Positions 26,296 through 35,074 of a DNA stretch of 64,000 nucleotides are shown in pieces. How positions within the stretch are numbered: the first letter of the stretch is position 1; every line of letters starts with the position of its first letter. The position numbers and the translations under genes were made by a program. The DNA lies in contig JAZQZZ010000039.1 of NCBI GenBank assembly GCA_045634305.1, positions 32,096 to 96,095 of the forward strand. Direction: 5' to 3'. Source of the DNA: HGM04593 sp045634305. Lineage in GTDB: Bacteria > Bacteroidota > Bacteroidia > Bacteroidales > Bacteroidaceae. The notes under the pieces were generated by a model, which saw only the letters and a list, made by a program, of their open reading frames with translations, made no database searches and was not told where the DNA came from.

Positions 26296-27837
26296 ATGAA
26301 TGTTACAACATTAATCATCGGACTGGCAGTCGGATTGGCAATAGGCTTCCTGGTCCAACTTTTGATAAACAAGACCGCCTTGAAGGCTAAACACCAGCGC
26401 ATCATTGACGACGCACACAAAGAGGCCGAGGTAATCAAAAAGAACAAATTGCTTGAGGTCAAGGAGAAGTTCCTCAACAAGAAGGCAGAACTTGAGAAGG
26501 AGATTTCGCAGCGCAACAACAAGATACAGCAAGCCGAGCACCAGCTCAAGCAGCGCGAGATACAATACAATCAGCGCAACGAGGACCTGCAGCGCCGCAA
26601 GAACGAGCTCGACACAGTAAAGGAGAACCTTGAGGCACAGCGTGCCGTACTTGAGCGCCGCCAGGAGGAACTTGACAAGATGCACGCACAGGAGCGCGAG
26701 AAGCTTGAGGCTATCAGCGGTCTGTCGGCCGACGAGGCAAAGGAGCGCCTCATCGAGTCACTAAAGGAGGAGGCAAAGAGCGAAGCTGCATCATACATCA
26801 ACGACATCATTGACGATGCGAAGATGACCGCCAACAAGGAGGCAAAGAAGATTGTGATACAGACCATCCAGCGCGTGGCAACAGAAACAGCAATAGAGAA
26901 CTCGGTGACCGTGTTCCACATTGACAGCGATGAGATGAAGGGCCGCATCATTGGCCGCGAGGGACGCAACATCCGCGCATTGGAGGCTGCTACCGGTGTT
27001 GAGATTGTTGTCGACGACACCCCCGAGGCTATCGTGCTGAGCGCATTCGACCCTGTTCGCCGCGAGATTGCACGCCTTGCTTTACACCAACTTGTTGCCG
27101 ACGGCCGCATACACCCTGCACGCATTGAGGAGGTTGTTGCCAAGGTGAAGAAACAGATCGAGGAGGAAATTATCGAAACAGGTAAGCGAACCACCATAGA
27201 CCTGGGTATTCACGGCATGCATCCCGAGCTCATCCGCATCATAGGTAAGATGAAGTACCGTTCATCATATGGCCAGAACCTGTTGCAGCACGCACGTGAG
27301 ACAGCAAACCTCTGTGCCGTTATGGCTGCCGAGCTTGGCCTCAACCCCAAGAAGGCTAAACGCGCCGGCTTGCTGCACGATATCGGTAAGGTACCCGATG
27401 AAGAGACCGAATTGCCACATGCAGAGTATGGTATGAAGATTGCCGAGAAGTACAAGGAGAAACCCGATATCTGCAATGCCATCGGTGCTCACCACGACGA
27501 GGTAGAGATGACAAGCCTCATCGCCCCAATCGTACAGGTATGCGACGCCATCTCGGGCGCACGTCCCGGCGCTCGCCGCGAGATTGTAGAGGCATACATA
27601 AAGCGTCTGCACGACCTTGAGCAGCTTGCAATGTCATACCCGGGCGTAACAAAGACATATGCCATCCAGGCCGGTCGCGAGCTGCGTGTGATTGTCGGTG
27701 CCGACAAGATCGACGACAAGCAGACCGAGCTTCTCTCTGGCGAGATTGCAAAGAAGATTCAGGACGAGATGACATATCCCGGCCAGGTGAAGATTACCGT
27801 CATCCGCGAGACACGTGCAGTGAACTACGCACGATAA
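26296..27837 (+). CDS. rny: Ribonuclease Y
   Basis: 513 residues. One N-terminal membrane span (TLIIGLAVGLAIGFLVQLLI) is followed by a long coiled coil (about 30-200). A KH domain follows (GRIIGREGRNIRALEAATGV), then an HD domain (AGLLHDIGKVPDEE, with the metal-binding HD pair) and the conserved C-terminal domain (GVTKTYAIQAGRELRVIV). RNase Y is the membrane-bound endonuclease that starts mRNA decay and matures some RNAs. Length and domain order are standard. A clear terminator follows. Confidence 0.97.
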   Translation: MNVTTLIIGLAVGLAIGFLVQLLINKTALKAKHQRIIDDAHKEAEVIKKNKLLEVKEKFLNKKAELEKEISQRNNKIQQAEHQLKQREIQYNQRNEDLQRRKNELDTVKENLEAQRAVLERRQEELDKMHAQEREKLEAISGLSADEAKERLIESLKEEAKSEAASYINDIIDDAKMTANKEAKKIVIQTIQRVATETAIENSVTVFHIDSDEMKGRIIGREGRNIRALEAATGVEIVVDDTPEAIVLSAFDPVRREIARLALHQLVADGRIHPARIEEVVAKVKKQIEEEIIETGKRTTIDLGIHGMHPELIRIIGKMKYRSSYGQNLLQHARETANLCAVMAAELGLNPKKAKRAGLLHDIGKVPDEETELPHAEYGMKIAEKYKEKPDICNAIGAHHDEVEMTSLIAPIVQVCDAISGARPGARREIVEAYIKRLHDLEQLAMSYPGVTKTYAIQAGRELRVIVGADKIDDKQTELLSGEIAKKIQDEMTYPGQVKITVIRETRAVNYAR

Positions 27838-27854
27838 TCCAAGACATAACAACA

Positions 27855-27887
27855 AGTGCGGTATATGAAAATATATCGCACTTTTTT
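27855..27887 (+). terminator. Rho-independent terminator after rny
   Basis: Arms 27855-27866 and 27871-27882 form a 12-bp stem (one G-U pair) with a GAAA loop, followed by six T. Confidence 0.88.
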
Positions 27888-27898
27888 ATTGCCACAAA

Positions 27899-28546
27899 AT
27901 GGACAAGCCACATCTTTCAGCAGAACTCATAAATCATATAGAAGGCGAAATATTGCCACGATATGAAGCCTTTGACAAGGCACATGACCGCAGGCATGCC
28001 TTTATGGTAATGTCGAACAGTCTAAGGCTGGCACAGCACTACGATGTTGATATGCAGATGGTATATACAATTGCCGCATATCACGACCTGGGACTGGAAG
28101 CAGGCCGGGAACAACATCACACTGTATCGGCACGCATAGTACGCGGAGATAAGAGGCTTAAAAAGTTTTTCACAAGCGAACAGATAGAGATTATGGCCGA
28201 CGCGGTTGAAGACCACCGTGCATCCTGCAGCAATCCGCCACGCACCATATATGGCAAGATAGTTGCCGAGGCCGACCGCATTATCGACTCAGAAACAATA
28301 ATGAGGCGCACAATACAATACGGTTTGTCGCACTACCCTACGCTTACAGCATCAGAACATATTGAACGTGCTGTGGCGCACATCAGAGAAAAATATGGCG
28401 AAAGCGGATACCTGAAACTATGGATACCGGAGTCGGACAACGCTGCAAAACTGCATGAGTTCCGCGCCCTCATAAGCAATGAGGCACAGTTAACCGAAAG
28501 CCTGAAAAGGATATACGACGAAGAAAGCTGCACCAATCACACATAG
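27899..28546 (+). CDS. HD-domain phosphohydrolase
   Basis: 215 residues, cytosolic. The HD metal motif is visible: DKAHDRRHAFMVM supplies the first His, YTIAAYHDLGLEAG the His-Asp pair, and AVEDHRAS and AEADRIIDSETIM the later ligands. It is a single-domain HD hydrolase of the YfbR/relA-like metal-dependent type, acting on an unidentified phosphoester such as a nucleotide. Its stop codon overlaps the last 10 bp of the convergent ccsA-type gene. No synthetase or other partner domain is present. Confidence 0.82.
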   Translation: MDKPHLSAELINHIEGEILPRYEAFDKAHDRRHAFMVMSNSLRLAQHYDVDMQMVYTIAAYHDLGLEAGREQHHTVSARIVRGDKRLKKFFTSEQIEIMADAVEDHRASCSNPPRTIYGKIVAEADRIIDSETIMRRTIQYGLSHYPTLTASEHIERAVAHIREKYGESGYLKLWIPESDNAAKLHEFRALISNEAQLTESLKRIYDEESCTNHT

Positions 28547-29949
28547 CTGTGCAGTCCGCCAAGCAGCAAGTTCACGCCGAAGAAGGTGAACAACACCGCC
28601 AGGAAGGCCACAATACAGAATATGTGGAATGCAATAGGCTTTGAGATGAAGCGCAGCGAGCGCGAGTGGAAGCCCATGGAACATACAAGCAGTGTCACCA
28701 ACGCCCACACCTCTTTGGGGTCCCATCCCCAATAGCGTCCCCACGAGAGATTTGCCCACACGGCACCAATAAAAATTCCACACGCAAGCAGCATTGTGGC
28801 CGGATAGAGCAACAAGCGCCCGAGCTGTGCCTGTTGCGCTTTTCTTTTTTCATCCTTTGTACACAGTGCAATGATAGCATTCACGGCCGTGCAGGCAAGC
28901 AGTGCATAGGCTATTATTATTGTTGTTACATGAATGCCCAATAGAGGTGTGCGCAGTATTGGCTGCACATCACTGTCGCCGTCAAGGCCGATCGCGGCAA
29001 CAACAAAAAACATAGCGGCAACAAGAACGAGCAATCGACTCAATAGCACGAAACGTTTCTTGCGTCCCAAAGCAACAGCAAGCAACATAACAAAAAGAAC
29101 AAGCAACATAAGAGCCTCGGCACCATTGGTCGCCGGGAAAACGCCACGCCCGCACCATAGTACGCACAAAAACAAAAAAGACACCGGCAGTGCTACCCAC
29201 ATTCTCCGGGCAAGAATACTTAGAGACATGACATCACTCTCTTTTTTTACAGAAGCCTTTATACTCTTCCCGTTTTTCCCTCTCATCTGTTGCAGCAAGG
29301 CTTTGAAACCGCTCTGTCTGTCAAAGAACAGTAGCAGGAACGAGATTAACACCATCGCATATCCGGCGTAACTTATCGGGCGCCCATATGGGTCATATGA
29401 GACAAGCAACGATACACCTGCCTCATCCACTCCTTTTATGCAGAATTGGTAACCGTTGATTTTGGCCGGGGCATTCAACGAGATAAGGAACTCTGCCTGC
29501 ACGGCTTTGTCATCGGCAACAACACGTACAACGTAATCGTTTGGTGCTTCGCCATCGCCATTGAGAGTGTCGATATCCACCAATTGCAGGCGAAAAGGCA
29601 GTTTCTGCAACGTGCCGTCACTCATTTCAAACATCGAAGCAGGTGCACCACCCTGTGAAATTGCCATATCCCCACGCTTTGAGGTGAGGAACGACACAAA
29701 TGCGCCAAGCAGCACCACCACAAAAGATGCATGCAACAGAATTAGTGAGCCGCGCCTTTGGGTGCGCAGTATATATGCAGTGGCTGCCACAGCAAGCAGT
29801 GCCCACATGGCAATGAACCACCACGAATGGTAGATGTTTTCAATGGCAAATGCCGAGCCGAAAAGTTTCTCGAGAATGGTGGCGACAACAAGCACCGGAA
29901 CAATTACACCGGCGGCACCAAAAGAGATTGTTTTCAGCAGCCTTTTCAT
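28537..29949 (-). CDS. ccsA: CcsA/ResC-type cytochrome c biogenesis protein (ResB-like N-terminus)
   Basis: 470 residues. The C-terminal half is the heme-handling CcsA domain: ANLSWGRYWGWDPKEVWALV is the WWD heme-binding motif, with surrounding membrane spans and conserved His (LLGIHVTTIIIAYAL, SMGFHSRSL). The N-terminal half, with spans at 15-35, 45-62 and 70-90 and a periplasmic loop (SYDPYGRPISYAGY), resembles a shortened ResB/Ccs1. Together they form the system II heme lyase that exports heme and joins it to apocytochrome c, as for the nrfHA nitrite reductase often adjacent in Bacteroides; here nrf genes are not in view. Tail-to-tail 10-bp overlap with the HD hydrolase gene. Confidence 0.88.
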   Translation of the reverse strand: MKRLLKTISFGAAGVIVPVLVVATILEKLFGSAFAIENIYHSWWFIAMWALLAVAATAYILRTQRRGSLILLHASFVVVLLGAFVSFLTSKRGDMAISQGGAPASMFEMSDGTLQKLPFRLQLVDIDTLNGDGEAPNDYVVRVVADDKAVQAEFLISLNAPAKINGYQFCIKGVDEAGVSLLVSYDPYGRPISYAGYAMVLISFLLLFFDRQSGFKALLQQMRGKNGKSIKASVKKESDVMSLSILARRMWVALPVSFLFLCVLWCGRGVFPATNGAEALMLLVLFVMLLAVALGRKKRFVLLSRLLVLVAAMFFVVAAIGLDGDSDVQPILRTPLLGIHVTTIIIAYALLACTAVNAIIALCTKDEKRKAQQAQLGRLLLYPATMLLACGIFIGAVWANLSWGRYWGWDPKEVWALVTLLVCSMGFHSRSLRFISKPIAFHIFCIVAFLAVLFTFFGVNLLLGGLHSYV

Positions 29950-29952
29950 CCG

Positions 29953-30528
29953 TCATGCAGTGAGATGTTCAAACAGCACTCTGCAACCTATGAGCACAAG
30001 GATAATACCACCACACATTTCTGCACGCAGTTTCTTTGCGAATCCGTTACCGCATTTAAGGCCAAGCGCAAGGCCAAGAATAGTCATCGCAAACGACACA
30101 AGGAAAATCACTGCCAGAGGATAGCACAACGATGCTGCACTCACATAGCCCATGCACGAGAACGAGATACCCACCGCCAGTGCATCAATGCTTGTGGCTA
30201 TGGCAAGCGTGAATATTACCTTGTAACGGCGTGGGTTGAAACGCTTCTTCTCCTCTTCCTTGAACGACTCTGCAATCATCCTCGCACCCATGAATCCCAG
30301 AATGCCGAACGCCAGCCAATGGTCTACACTCTCAATGAGTGTACGGCATTGGTCTGTGCCCCACCAACCAAGGAAAGGATTCAGCGCCTGAAAGAAACCA
30401 AAGAGGAATGCCATTGTCAACATTGGCTTCCAGTAAACTTTTTTAAAGAATATTCCGCTTGCTATGGCAACCGCAAAGCAATCCATGGCAAGAGCCAATG
30501 CCATCAGCCAAACTTCTATGTGTGTCAT
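29953..30528 (-). CDS. mntP: Manganese efflux pump MntP
   Basis: 191 residues with six predicted spans. MALALAMDCFAVAIASGI and ATSIDALAVGISFS are the duplicated conserved motifs with membrane-embedded Asp residues (D16 and the matching D in the second repeat). The length matches MntP exporters, which protect against Mn2+ excess. It is co-oriented with the ccsA-like gene 3 bp downstream. I saw no yybP-ykoY manganese riboswitch in the upstream 120 bp. Confidence 0.93.
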   Translation of the reverse strand: MTHIEVWLMALALAMDCFAVAIASGIFFKKVYWKPMLTMAFLFGFFQALNPFLGWWGTDQCRTLIESVDHWLAFGILGFMGARMIAESFKEEEKKRFNPRRYKVIFTLAIATSIDALAVGISFSCMGYVSAASLCYPLAVIFLVSFAMTILGLALGLKCGNGFAKKLRAEMCGGIILVLIGCRVLFEHLTA

Positions 30529-30606
30529 GCTGTGTGAGATATTTTATGCAAAAATACATTATTTATTATATATCGGCCGTAAAAAACATAAAAAGAATTA
30601 AAGCTG

Positions 30607-30637
30607 TTGCAAAAACAAAAAAAAGCCTATACCTTTG
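30607..30637 (+). promoter_or_regulatory. tmRNA promoter
   Basis: TTG at 30607-30609 and TACCTTTG at 30630-30637 with 20 bp between them is a good Bacteroidetes promoter. Transcription would start about 16 bp later, near the mature tmRNA 5' end. Confidence 0.65.
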
Positions 30638-30652
30638 TGCACTCTTACAATC

Positions 30653-31047
30653 GGGGCTATCTGGATTTGACAGCGGGTAGAAAAGGTATGTAAGCACGCA
30701 GTGCATTGCCGGTTCGCACTATAATATGAGCAGGCAAAAATTTATCTGGCAACAATAACTACGCTCTTGCTGCTTAATCGAAGTATAGTAGATTAGCTTA
30801 ATCCCTGCACCAGGTGCGGGGACGAGACATCACCCGGACGCTGTTGTTCCGAAGCAATCCGATATGGTGGTGCAGGCAAATCGGAACTAACCATTGCAGG
30901 CCTCGATGCAATGGCGACATTTTAGAGGATAAGGCGCAGGTTGGCGGTCGCGGTCTTGCCTGTGCTCGAAAAACCCACCGATGACTAAGCGTGTAGAAAG
31001 CATATTGTTTCCCTGTTTGGACGAGGGTTCGACTCCCTCTAGCTCCA
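30653..31047 (+). ncRNA. ssrA: Transfer-messenger RNA (tmRNA)
   Basis: The 5' end (GGGGCUA, 30653-30659) pairs with UAGCUCC (31040-31046) to form the acceptor stem. The T-arm GAGGGTTCGACTCCCTC precedes it. The 3' A at 31047 is the discriminator, and CCA is not encoded. The tag reading frame is 30748-30777 and gives GNNNYALAA before TAA, matching the Bacteroidetes tag type (YALAA end). The resume codon (GGC) is inferred from the usual tag length. tmRNA rescues stalled ribosomes and marks the product for degradation. Confidence 0.96.
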
Positions 31048-31067
31048 CAAAGAAAACTACATTTCAA

Positions 31068-31109
31068 AACAGAACTGCAAATTTCACCGATTGGCAGTTC
31101 TGTTTTTTT
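31068..31109 (+). terminator. Terminator after tmRNA
   Basis: Stem arms 31068-31078 (AACAGAACTGC) and 31094-31104 are followed by a run of T. Confidence 0.85.
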
Positions 31110-31159
31110 ATTCTCAATGCTACTGGCGACCGATTATCGCTAATATTAATTACAAAAAC

Positions 31160-31183
31160 TGTACTTTTTGTACACATTTGTAC
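31160..31183. promoter_or_regulatory. GTAC-containing repeats upstream of the AraC gene
   Basis: TGTAC (31160-31164) and GTACA (31170-31174) form an inverted repeat with a T5 spacer, and a further TTTGTAC copy ends at 31183. They lie just upstream of the promoter at 31191-31222 and could be an operator, for example for autoregulation. Confidence 0.35.
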
Positions 31184-31190
31184 CTTTATG

Positions 31191-31222
31191 TTTTGTATTA
31201 TTGCTTATTTTGACTACTTTTG
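31191..31222 (+). promoter_or_regulatory. Promoter of the AraC-family regulator gene
   Basis: TTTTG at 31191-31195 and TACTTTTG at 31215-31222 (19 bp spacing) match the Bacteroidetes consensus; the start codon is 38 bp downstream. Confidence 0.55.
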
Positions 31223-31259
31223 CACATATTTTCAAAATAGACACAAACAATAGAACATA

Positions 31260-32126
31260 ATGAACAACGTATATTTGAAAAAACTACCGTTGCAAGGATT
31301 TGCCACTACACAATCGTCATTGCAACAATTTGTGCAGCACGTTTACCAAATGCAGCACACATCAATATTCTTCTGTGTCAGCGGCGAAGCGCTATTCACC
31401 ATAGACGGACAGAAATACCGCTTCACCCCCGGACAGATAATCATTTGCCCCACAGGTTCAAACATTCTGTTGCTCGACATTACAAGCGACTTCTCATCGC
31501 GTCTGCTCGGTCTCTCAAAACACATATGGCTTGCAGCACGCAGCTCCATGAGCCCAGAGACCATACAGGCCATAGAGTGCCGCACACATCAGGGTGGGAA
31601 CAGCAACTTGGAGAAAGAGTTCCTGAACAACATTTTCCGACAAATTGATATCCTTGATATTGAGGCCGGCAGCAACGACGAAAACATGGACTACTGCCGA
31701 CAGAACATCATACTTGCCGTGAACTCACTGTTGCTCTACATACAGCGCATAAGCAAGACACACAACACATTGACAAAGGAGAATATCAGCGAGAACAAAG
31801 ACAAACTGTTCCACGAGTTCAGGGTACTGCTCACCAATAATTTCCGCGAAGAGAGATCGGTACAGTTCTATGCAGACAAGATGCGCATCTCCACACGCCA
31901 CCTGAATTCAATATGCCAACGTGCCAGCGGACAGAATGCAAAGGAGATAATAGACCACTTCACAATCATAGAATTGGAAGTCAGTCTCATATACACGCAC
32001 AAGAGTTTCCAGGAACTTGTCAATGAATTCCACTTCCCCGACCAGAGCTACCTGAACCGTTACTTCAAGCGCCACACTGGCTTCTCACTGTCGGAGTTCC
32101 GCTCAAACGGAGTGATGGTTGATTGA
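31260..32126 (+). CDS. AraC-family transcriptional regulator
   Basis: 288 residues. The N-terminal part is a cupin-like sensor domain (HTSIFFCVSGEALFTIDGQK, then FTPGQIIICPTGSNILL). Residues about 185-285 are the double helix-turn-helix AraC domain: REERSVQFYADKMRISTRHL is the first helix-turn-helix and NEFHFPDQSYLNRYFKRHTG the second, ending FSLSEFR. It probably controls transport, efflux or stress genes in response to a small molecule. The target is not evident from the neighbourhood (tmRNA upstream, DUF3467 convergent). Confidence 0.92.
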   Translation: MNNVYLKKLPLQGFATTQSSLQQFVQHVYQMQHTSIFFCVSGEALFTIDGQKYRFTPGQIIICPTGSNILLLDITSDFSSRLLGLSKHIWLAARSSMSPETIQAIECRTHQGGNSNLEKEFLNNIFRQIDILDIEAGSNDENMDYCRQNIILAVNSLLLYIQRISKTHNTLTKENISENKDKLFHEFRVLLTNNFREERSVQFYADKMRISTRHLNSICQRASGQNAKEIIDHFTIIELEVSLIYTHKSFQELVNEFHFPDQSYLNRYFKRHTGFSLSEFRSNGVMVD

Positions 32127-32171
32127 AAACGGAAGGCGAAGTTTCGATAATCCAGAATGTTGATAAACACA

Positions 32172-32208
32172 AAAAAGTAATGACGGGCATTGCTCGTCAT
32201 TACTTTTT
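32172..32208. terminator. Bidirectional terminator between the AraC gene and the DUF3467 gene
   Basis: Arms 32172-32185 and 32195-32208 form a 14-bp perfect stem with A-rich and T-rich ends, so it can act in both directions for these convergent genes. Confidence 0.8.
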
Positions 32209-32290
32209 GTCAATGTAAGGTATTACGTTTGAGTGTGTTATTATCGAAGCCTACGGATTTCAGCTCTGACTTTTCCGATTTCCGTTGTTC

Positions 32291-32593
32291 TTACGCTTCT
32301 ACCTTAAAAGGAGCCCCCGGCGCATATCCTCCCCGCTCGGGCAGACGAATCTCGCCGAACTGCGCCTCGTACTTCATGAGGTTATCCTGCAAAGCAAGCG
32401 CAAGACGCTTGGCATGCTCGGGAGTCATTACAATACGTGACTTGACTTTTGCCTTGCTCACACCGGGCATCATACGCACAAAATCGAGCACGAATTCCGA
32501 TGTTGAATGGGCTATGATTGCAAGGTTGGCATATGTACCCTCGGCAATATCCTCCTTGAGTTCTATCTGCAGTTGATTATCCTTTAGTTCCAT
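32291..32593 (-). CDS. DUF3467 family protein
   Basis: 100 residues. LQIELKEDIAEGTYANLAII, HSTSEFVLDFVRMMPG, AKVKSRIVMTPEHAKRLALA and LQDNLMKYE are the hallmark of the small DUF3467 family, common in bacteria and archaea and of unknown function. Cytosolic. It is 9 bp downstream of the FKBP gene and probably shares the glyQS-FKBP transcript. Confidence 0.9.
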   Translation of the reverse strand: MELKDNQLQIELKEDIAEGTYANLAIIAHSTSEFVLDFVRMMPGVSKAKVKSRIVMTPEHAKRLALALQDNLMKYEAQFGEIRLPERGGYAPGAPFKVEA

Positions 32594-32602
32594 AACAAGA
32601 GT

Positions 32603-33181
32603 TTAACGATAAAATGAGACAAGATTTATGTCGAATATCAATGTCGAGTAAGCAGGAATGGAAGCCGACATCTTCTCGCCATAACCAAGCTGATAAGGGA
32701 TATAGACTTTCCAGACATCACCATCGACCATGTGCTGCAACGCAGTACTGAATCCGGGGACGGTACCTGCCAAAGGCATACCTACAGGTACATTGAAAGA
32801 GGGGTTGAATTCACCTTTGTAGCTACTGTCGAACTGATATCCGTCGGGATATGTTGCCGATGGCATAAGGCGGCCGCGATAATTCACAAGTACACTGTCA
32901 GTGAAGAGCGGGTGCTCTGTTCCAGTACCATTTTCAATTATCCGGCAATATACATAGCACTCGTTACCCCATTGTTTTTGGGGGTCAAGGCCATTTACCA
33001 GGAAGACCTTCCAATCATCATAGGTATTAGCGTGCGCAACAGCGGCTATTGAATCAATGAACTGGATATTGCGGTTCTGCCAGTTGTCGAACTCGCCGGC
33101 CTCGGTTGTCTCCTCGCACGATGTCAGTCCAAAAAGGACCGACAAAGTGAGAGCAAAGAATATTCTGATATTTTTCATCAT
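32603..33181 (-). CDS. FKBP-type peptidyl-prolyl isomerase lipoprotein
   Basis: 192 residues. The lipoprotein signal (ALTLSVLFGLTSC) places it in the cell envelope. The C-terminal FKBP domain is recognisable from DSVLVNYRGRLM, FDSSYKGEF, VPGFSTALQHMVDGDVWKVY, IPYQLGYGEK and AYSTLIFDINLVSFY. A second ATG 3 bp into the ORF is an alternative start. It helps fold exported proteins at prolines. It lies 6 bp after glyQS on the same strand. Confidence 0.92.
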   Translation of the reverse strand: MMKNIRIFFALTLSVLFGLTSCEETTEAGEFDNWQNRNIQFIDSIAAVAHANTYDDWKVFLVNGLDPQKQWGNECYVYCRIIENGTGTEHPLFTDSVLVNYRGRLMPSATYPDGYQFDSSYKGEFNPSFNVPVGMPLAGTVPGFSTALQHMVDGDVWKVYIPYQLGYGEKMSASIPAYSTLIFDINLVSFYR

Positions 33182-33187
33182 CTGTTT

Positions 33188-34729
33188 TTATGACAATTTC
33201 TTCAGAAGTGATGTAATGCTTACATTATCCTGAATGATGTTGCGCAAATCGCTTATAGCTACACGGCGCTGCTCCATTGTGTCGCGCTCACGGAGTGTTA
33301 CCATGCCGTCCTCCAAAGTCTGGTGGTCAACTGTAACACAGTAAGGAGTACCGATTGCATCCATACGACGGTAACGTTTGCCGATAGAGTCCTTCTCCTC
33401 GTAATAACAGTTGAAGTTGAACTTGAGTTCGTTCATGATTTCACGAGCCTTCTCGGGCAGACCATCCTTCTTCACCAAAGGCAACACAGCCAACTTAACC
33501 GGTGCAAGGGCTGCAGGCAAACGCAATACAACGCGTGTCTCGCCATTCTCGAGTTTCTCCTCGCAGTACGATGCACACATTACGCTGAGGAACATACGGT
33601 CTACACCGATTGATGTCTCAATAACATATGGAGTGTAGCTCTCGTTTGTCTCGGGATCGAAGTACTTGATGTTCTTGCCAGAATATACCTGGTGCTGGCC
33701 AAGGTCGAAATCGGTACGTGAGTGGATACCCTCGACCTCCTTGAATCCGAATGGCATACGGAACTCAATGTCGGTAGCGGCGTTTGCATAGTGAGCAAGT
33801 TTCTCGTGATCGTGGTAGCGGTAAGCATCGTCGCCGAAGCCAAGAGCCTTGTGCCATGCAAGACGTGTCTCCTTCCACTTGTTGAACCACTCGAGTTCGC
33901 TGCCGGGGCGTACGAAGAACTGCATCTCCATCTGCTCGAACTCACGCATACGGAAGATGAACTGACGTGCAACAATCTCGTTACGGAAAGCCTTACCAAT
34001 CTGTGCAATACCGAAAGGAACACGCATGCGTCCGGTCTTCTGCACGTTGAGGTAGTTCACAAAGATACCCTGTGCAGTCTCGGGACGGAGGTAAACCTTC
34101 ATCGCACCGTCGGCTGTCGAACCCATCTCGGTTGAGAACATGAGGTTGAACTGGCGAACCTCGGTCCAGTTACGTGTACCGGAGATTGGACATACGATCT
34201 CCTCGTCGATGATAATCTGGCGGAGTTCCTCAAGGTTCATATCGTTGAGAGCCTTAGCAAAACGCGCCTGCAATGCATCGCGTTTCTCCTTCTCGGCAAG
34301 AACCTTAGGGTTTGTCTCCATGAAGAGTTCACGGTTGAATGAGTCGCCGAAACGCTTTGCAGCCTTTGCAGCCTCCTTCTCCATCTTCTCCTCGTATTTT
34401 GCTATCTGCTCCTCGATGAGAACATCGGCACGGTAGCGCTTCTTTGAGTCACGGTTGTCAATGAGGGGGTCATTGAACGCATCGACGTGACCCGAAGCCT
34501 TCCAAATTGTAGGATGCATGAAGATAGCCGAGTCGATACCGACGATATTGTCATGGAGCAACACCATGCTCTGCCACCAATAGGTCTTTATATTATTCTT
34601 GAGCTCAACACCCATCTGTCCGTAATCGTACACTGCACCCAAGCCATCATAAATATCGCTTGAAGGGAACACGAAACCATACTCTTTGCAATGCGCAACT
34701 ACTTTCTTAAAAACATCTTCTTGTGCCAT
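33188..34729 (-). CDS. glyQS: Glycyl-tRNA synthetase, class II dimeric
   Basis: 513 residues of the alpha2 (eukaryote/archaeal-like) GlyRS type. FVFPSSDIYDGLGAVYDYG starts the catalytic core. The class II motifs are visible: AQGIFVNYLNVQKTGRMRVP (motif 2 region), REFEQMEMQFFVRPGSE and ETSIGVDRMFLSVMC (motif 3). The C-terminal anticodon-binding domain (APVKLAVLPLVKKDGLPEKA) is intact. It charges tRNA-Gly. A minus-strand TATCTTCG at 34770-34777 is its likely -7 box. Confidence 0.97.
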   Translation of the reverse strand: MAQEDVFKKVVAHCKEYGFVFPSSDIYDGLGAVYDYGQMGVELKNNIKTYWWQSMVLLHDNIVGIDSAIFMHPTIWKASGHVDAFNDPLIDNRDSKKRYRADVLIEEQIAKYEEKMEKEAAKAAKRFGDSFNRELFMETNPKVLAEKEKRDALQARFAKALNDMNLEELRQIIIDEEIVCPISGTRNWTEVRQFNLMFSTEMGSTADGAMKVYLRPETAQGIFVNYLNVQKTGRMRVPFGIAQIGKAFRNEIVARQFIFRMREFEQMEMQFFVRPGSELEWFNKWKETRLAWHKALGFGDDAYRYHDHEKLAHYANAATDIEFRMPFGFKEVEGIHSRTDFDLGQHQVYSGKNIKYFDPETNESYTPYVIETSIGVDRMFLSVMCASYCEEKLENGETRVVLRLPAALAPVKLAVLPLVKKDGLPEKAREIMNELKFNFNCYYEEKDSIGKRYRRMDAIGTPYCVTVDHQTLEDGMVTLRERDTMEQRRVAISDLRNIIQDNVSITSLLKKLS

Positions 34730-35074
34730 AGTTTTATTTAAGTTTATATTATATTCTGCAATTATCTCGCGAAGATAGCAATTTTCAGGGAAAAAGTTTG
34801 ACTAATTCGGCTGTTTATTGCAAAAACATTAAAATATAATGACAAATAAACGAGAATAATGGGTGTACTCAGCCATTTTTCAAAGCAAGAGCCTTTTTCT
34901 GACCGCGCGACGGAAGACCCCGAGAAGCTTGCCTTGCCTGGCGCGAAACGTTATCAATAAGCCCAAAATCAATCAAAATTTCATTATTTCGTTAATTTTG
35001 TGTATATTCGCAGATTAATTGATACAACATCCTAAAACCGAACAACAGCAGAGCATACAGCTCATTGCAAGACT
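34730..35074. other. Divergent intergenic region glyQS / parC
   Basis: 345 bp without a gene. It holds the glyQS -7 box (34770-34777, minus) and the parC -7 box TATATTCG (35003-35010, plus). Between them, 34860-34960 is markedly GC-richer than the flanks and contains inverted pieces (CGCGCGAC and GGCGCG). I could not assign it to a gene or RNA. Confidence 0.6.

Noticed and set aside
29758..30537. 259-aa ORF opposite ccsA and mntP
   Set aside because: Composition (Cys/His-rich, low hydrophobicity) is typical of a shadow of membrane-protein codons.
30529..30606. Manganese riboswitch upstream of mntP
   Set aside because: The sequence is AT-rich, lacks paired GC-rich arms, and shows no yybP-ykoY-like elements.
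30798..31067. Protein-coding ORF within the tmRNA
   Set aside because: The region folds as tmRNA with a matching acceptor stem and tag; the ORF is a coincidence.
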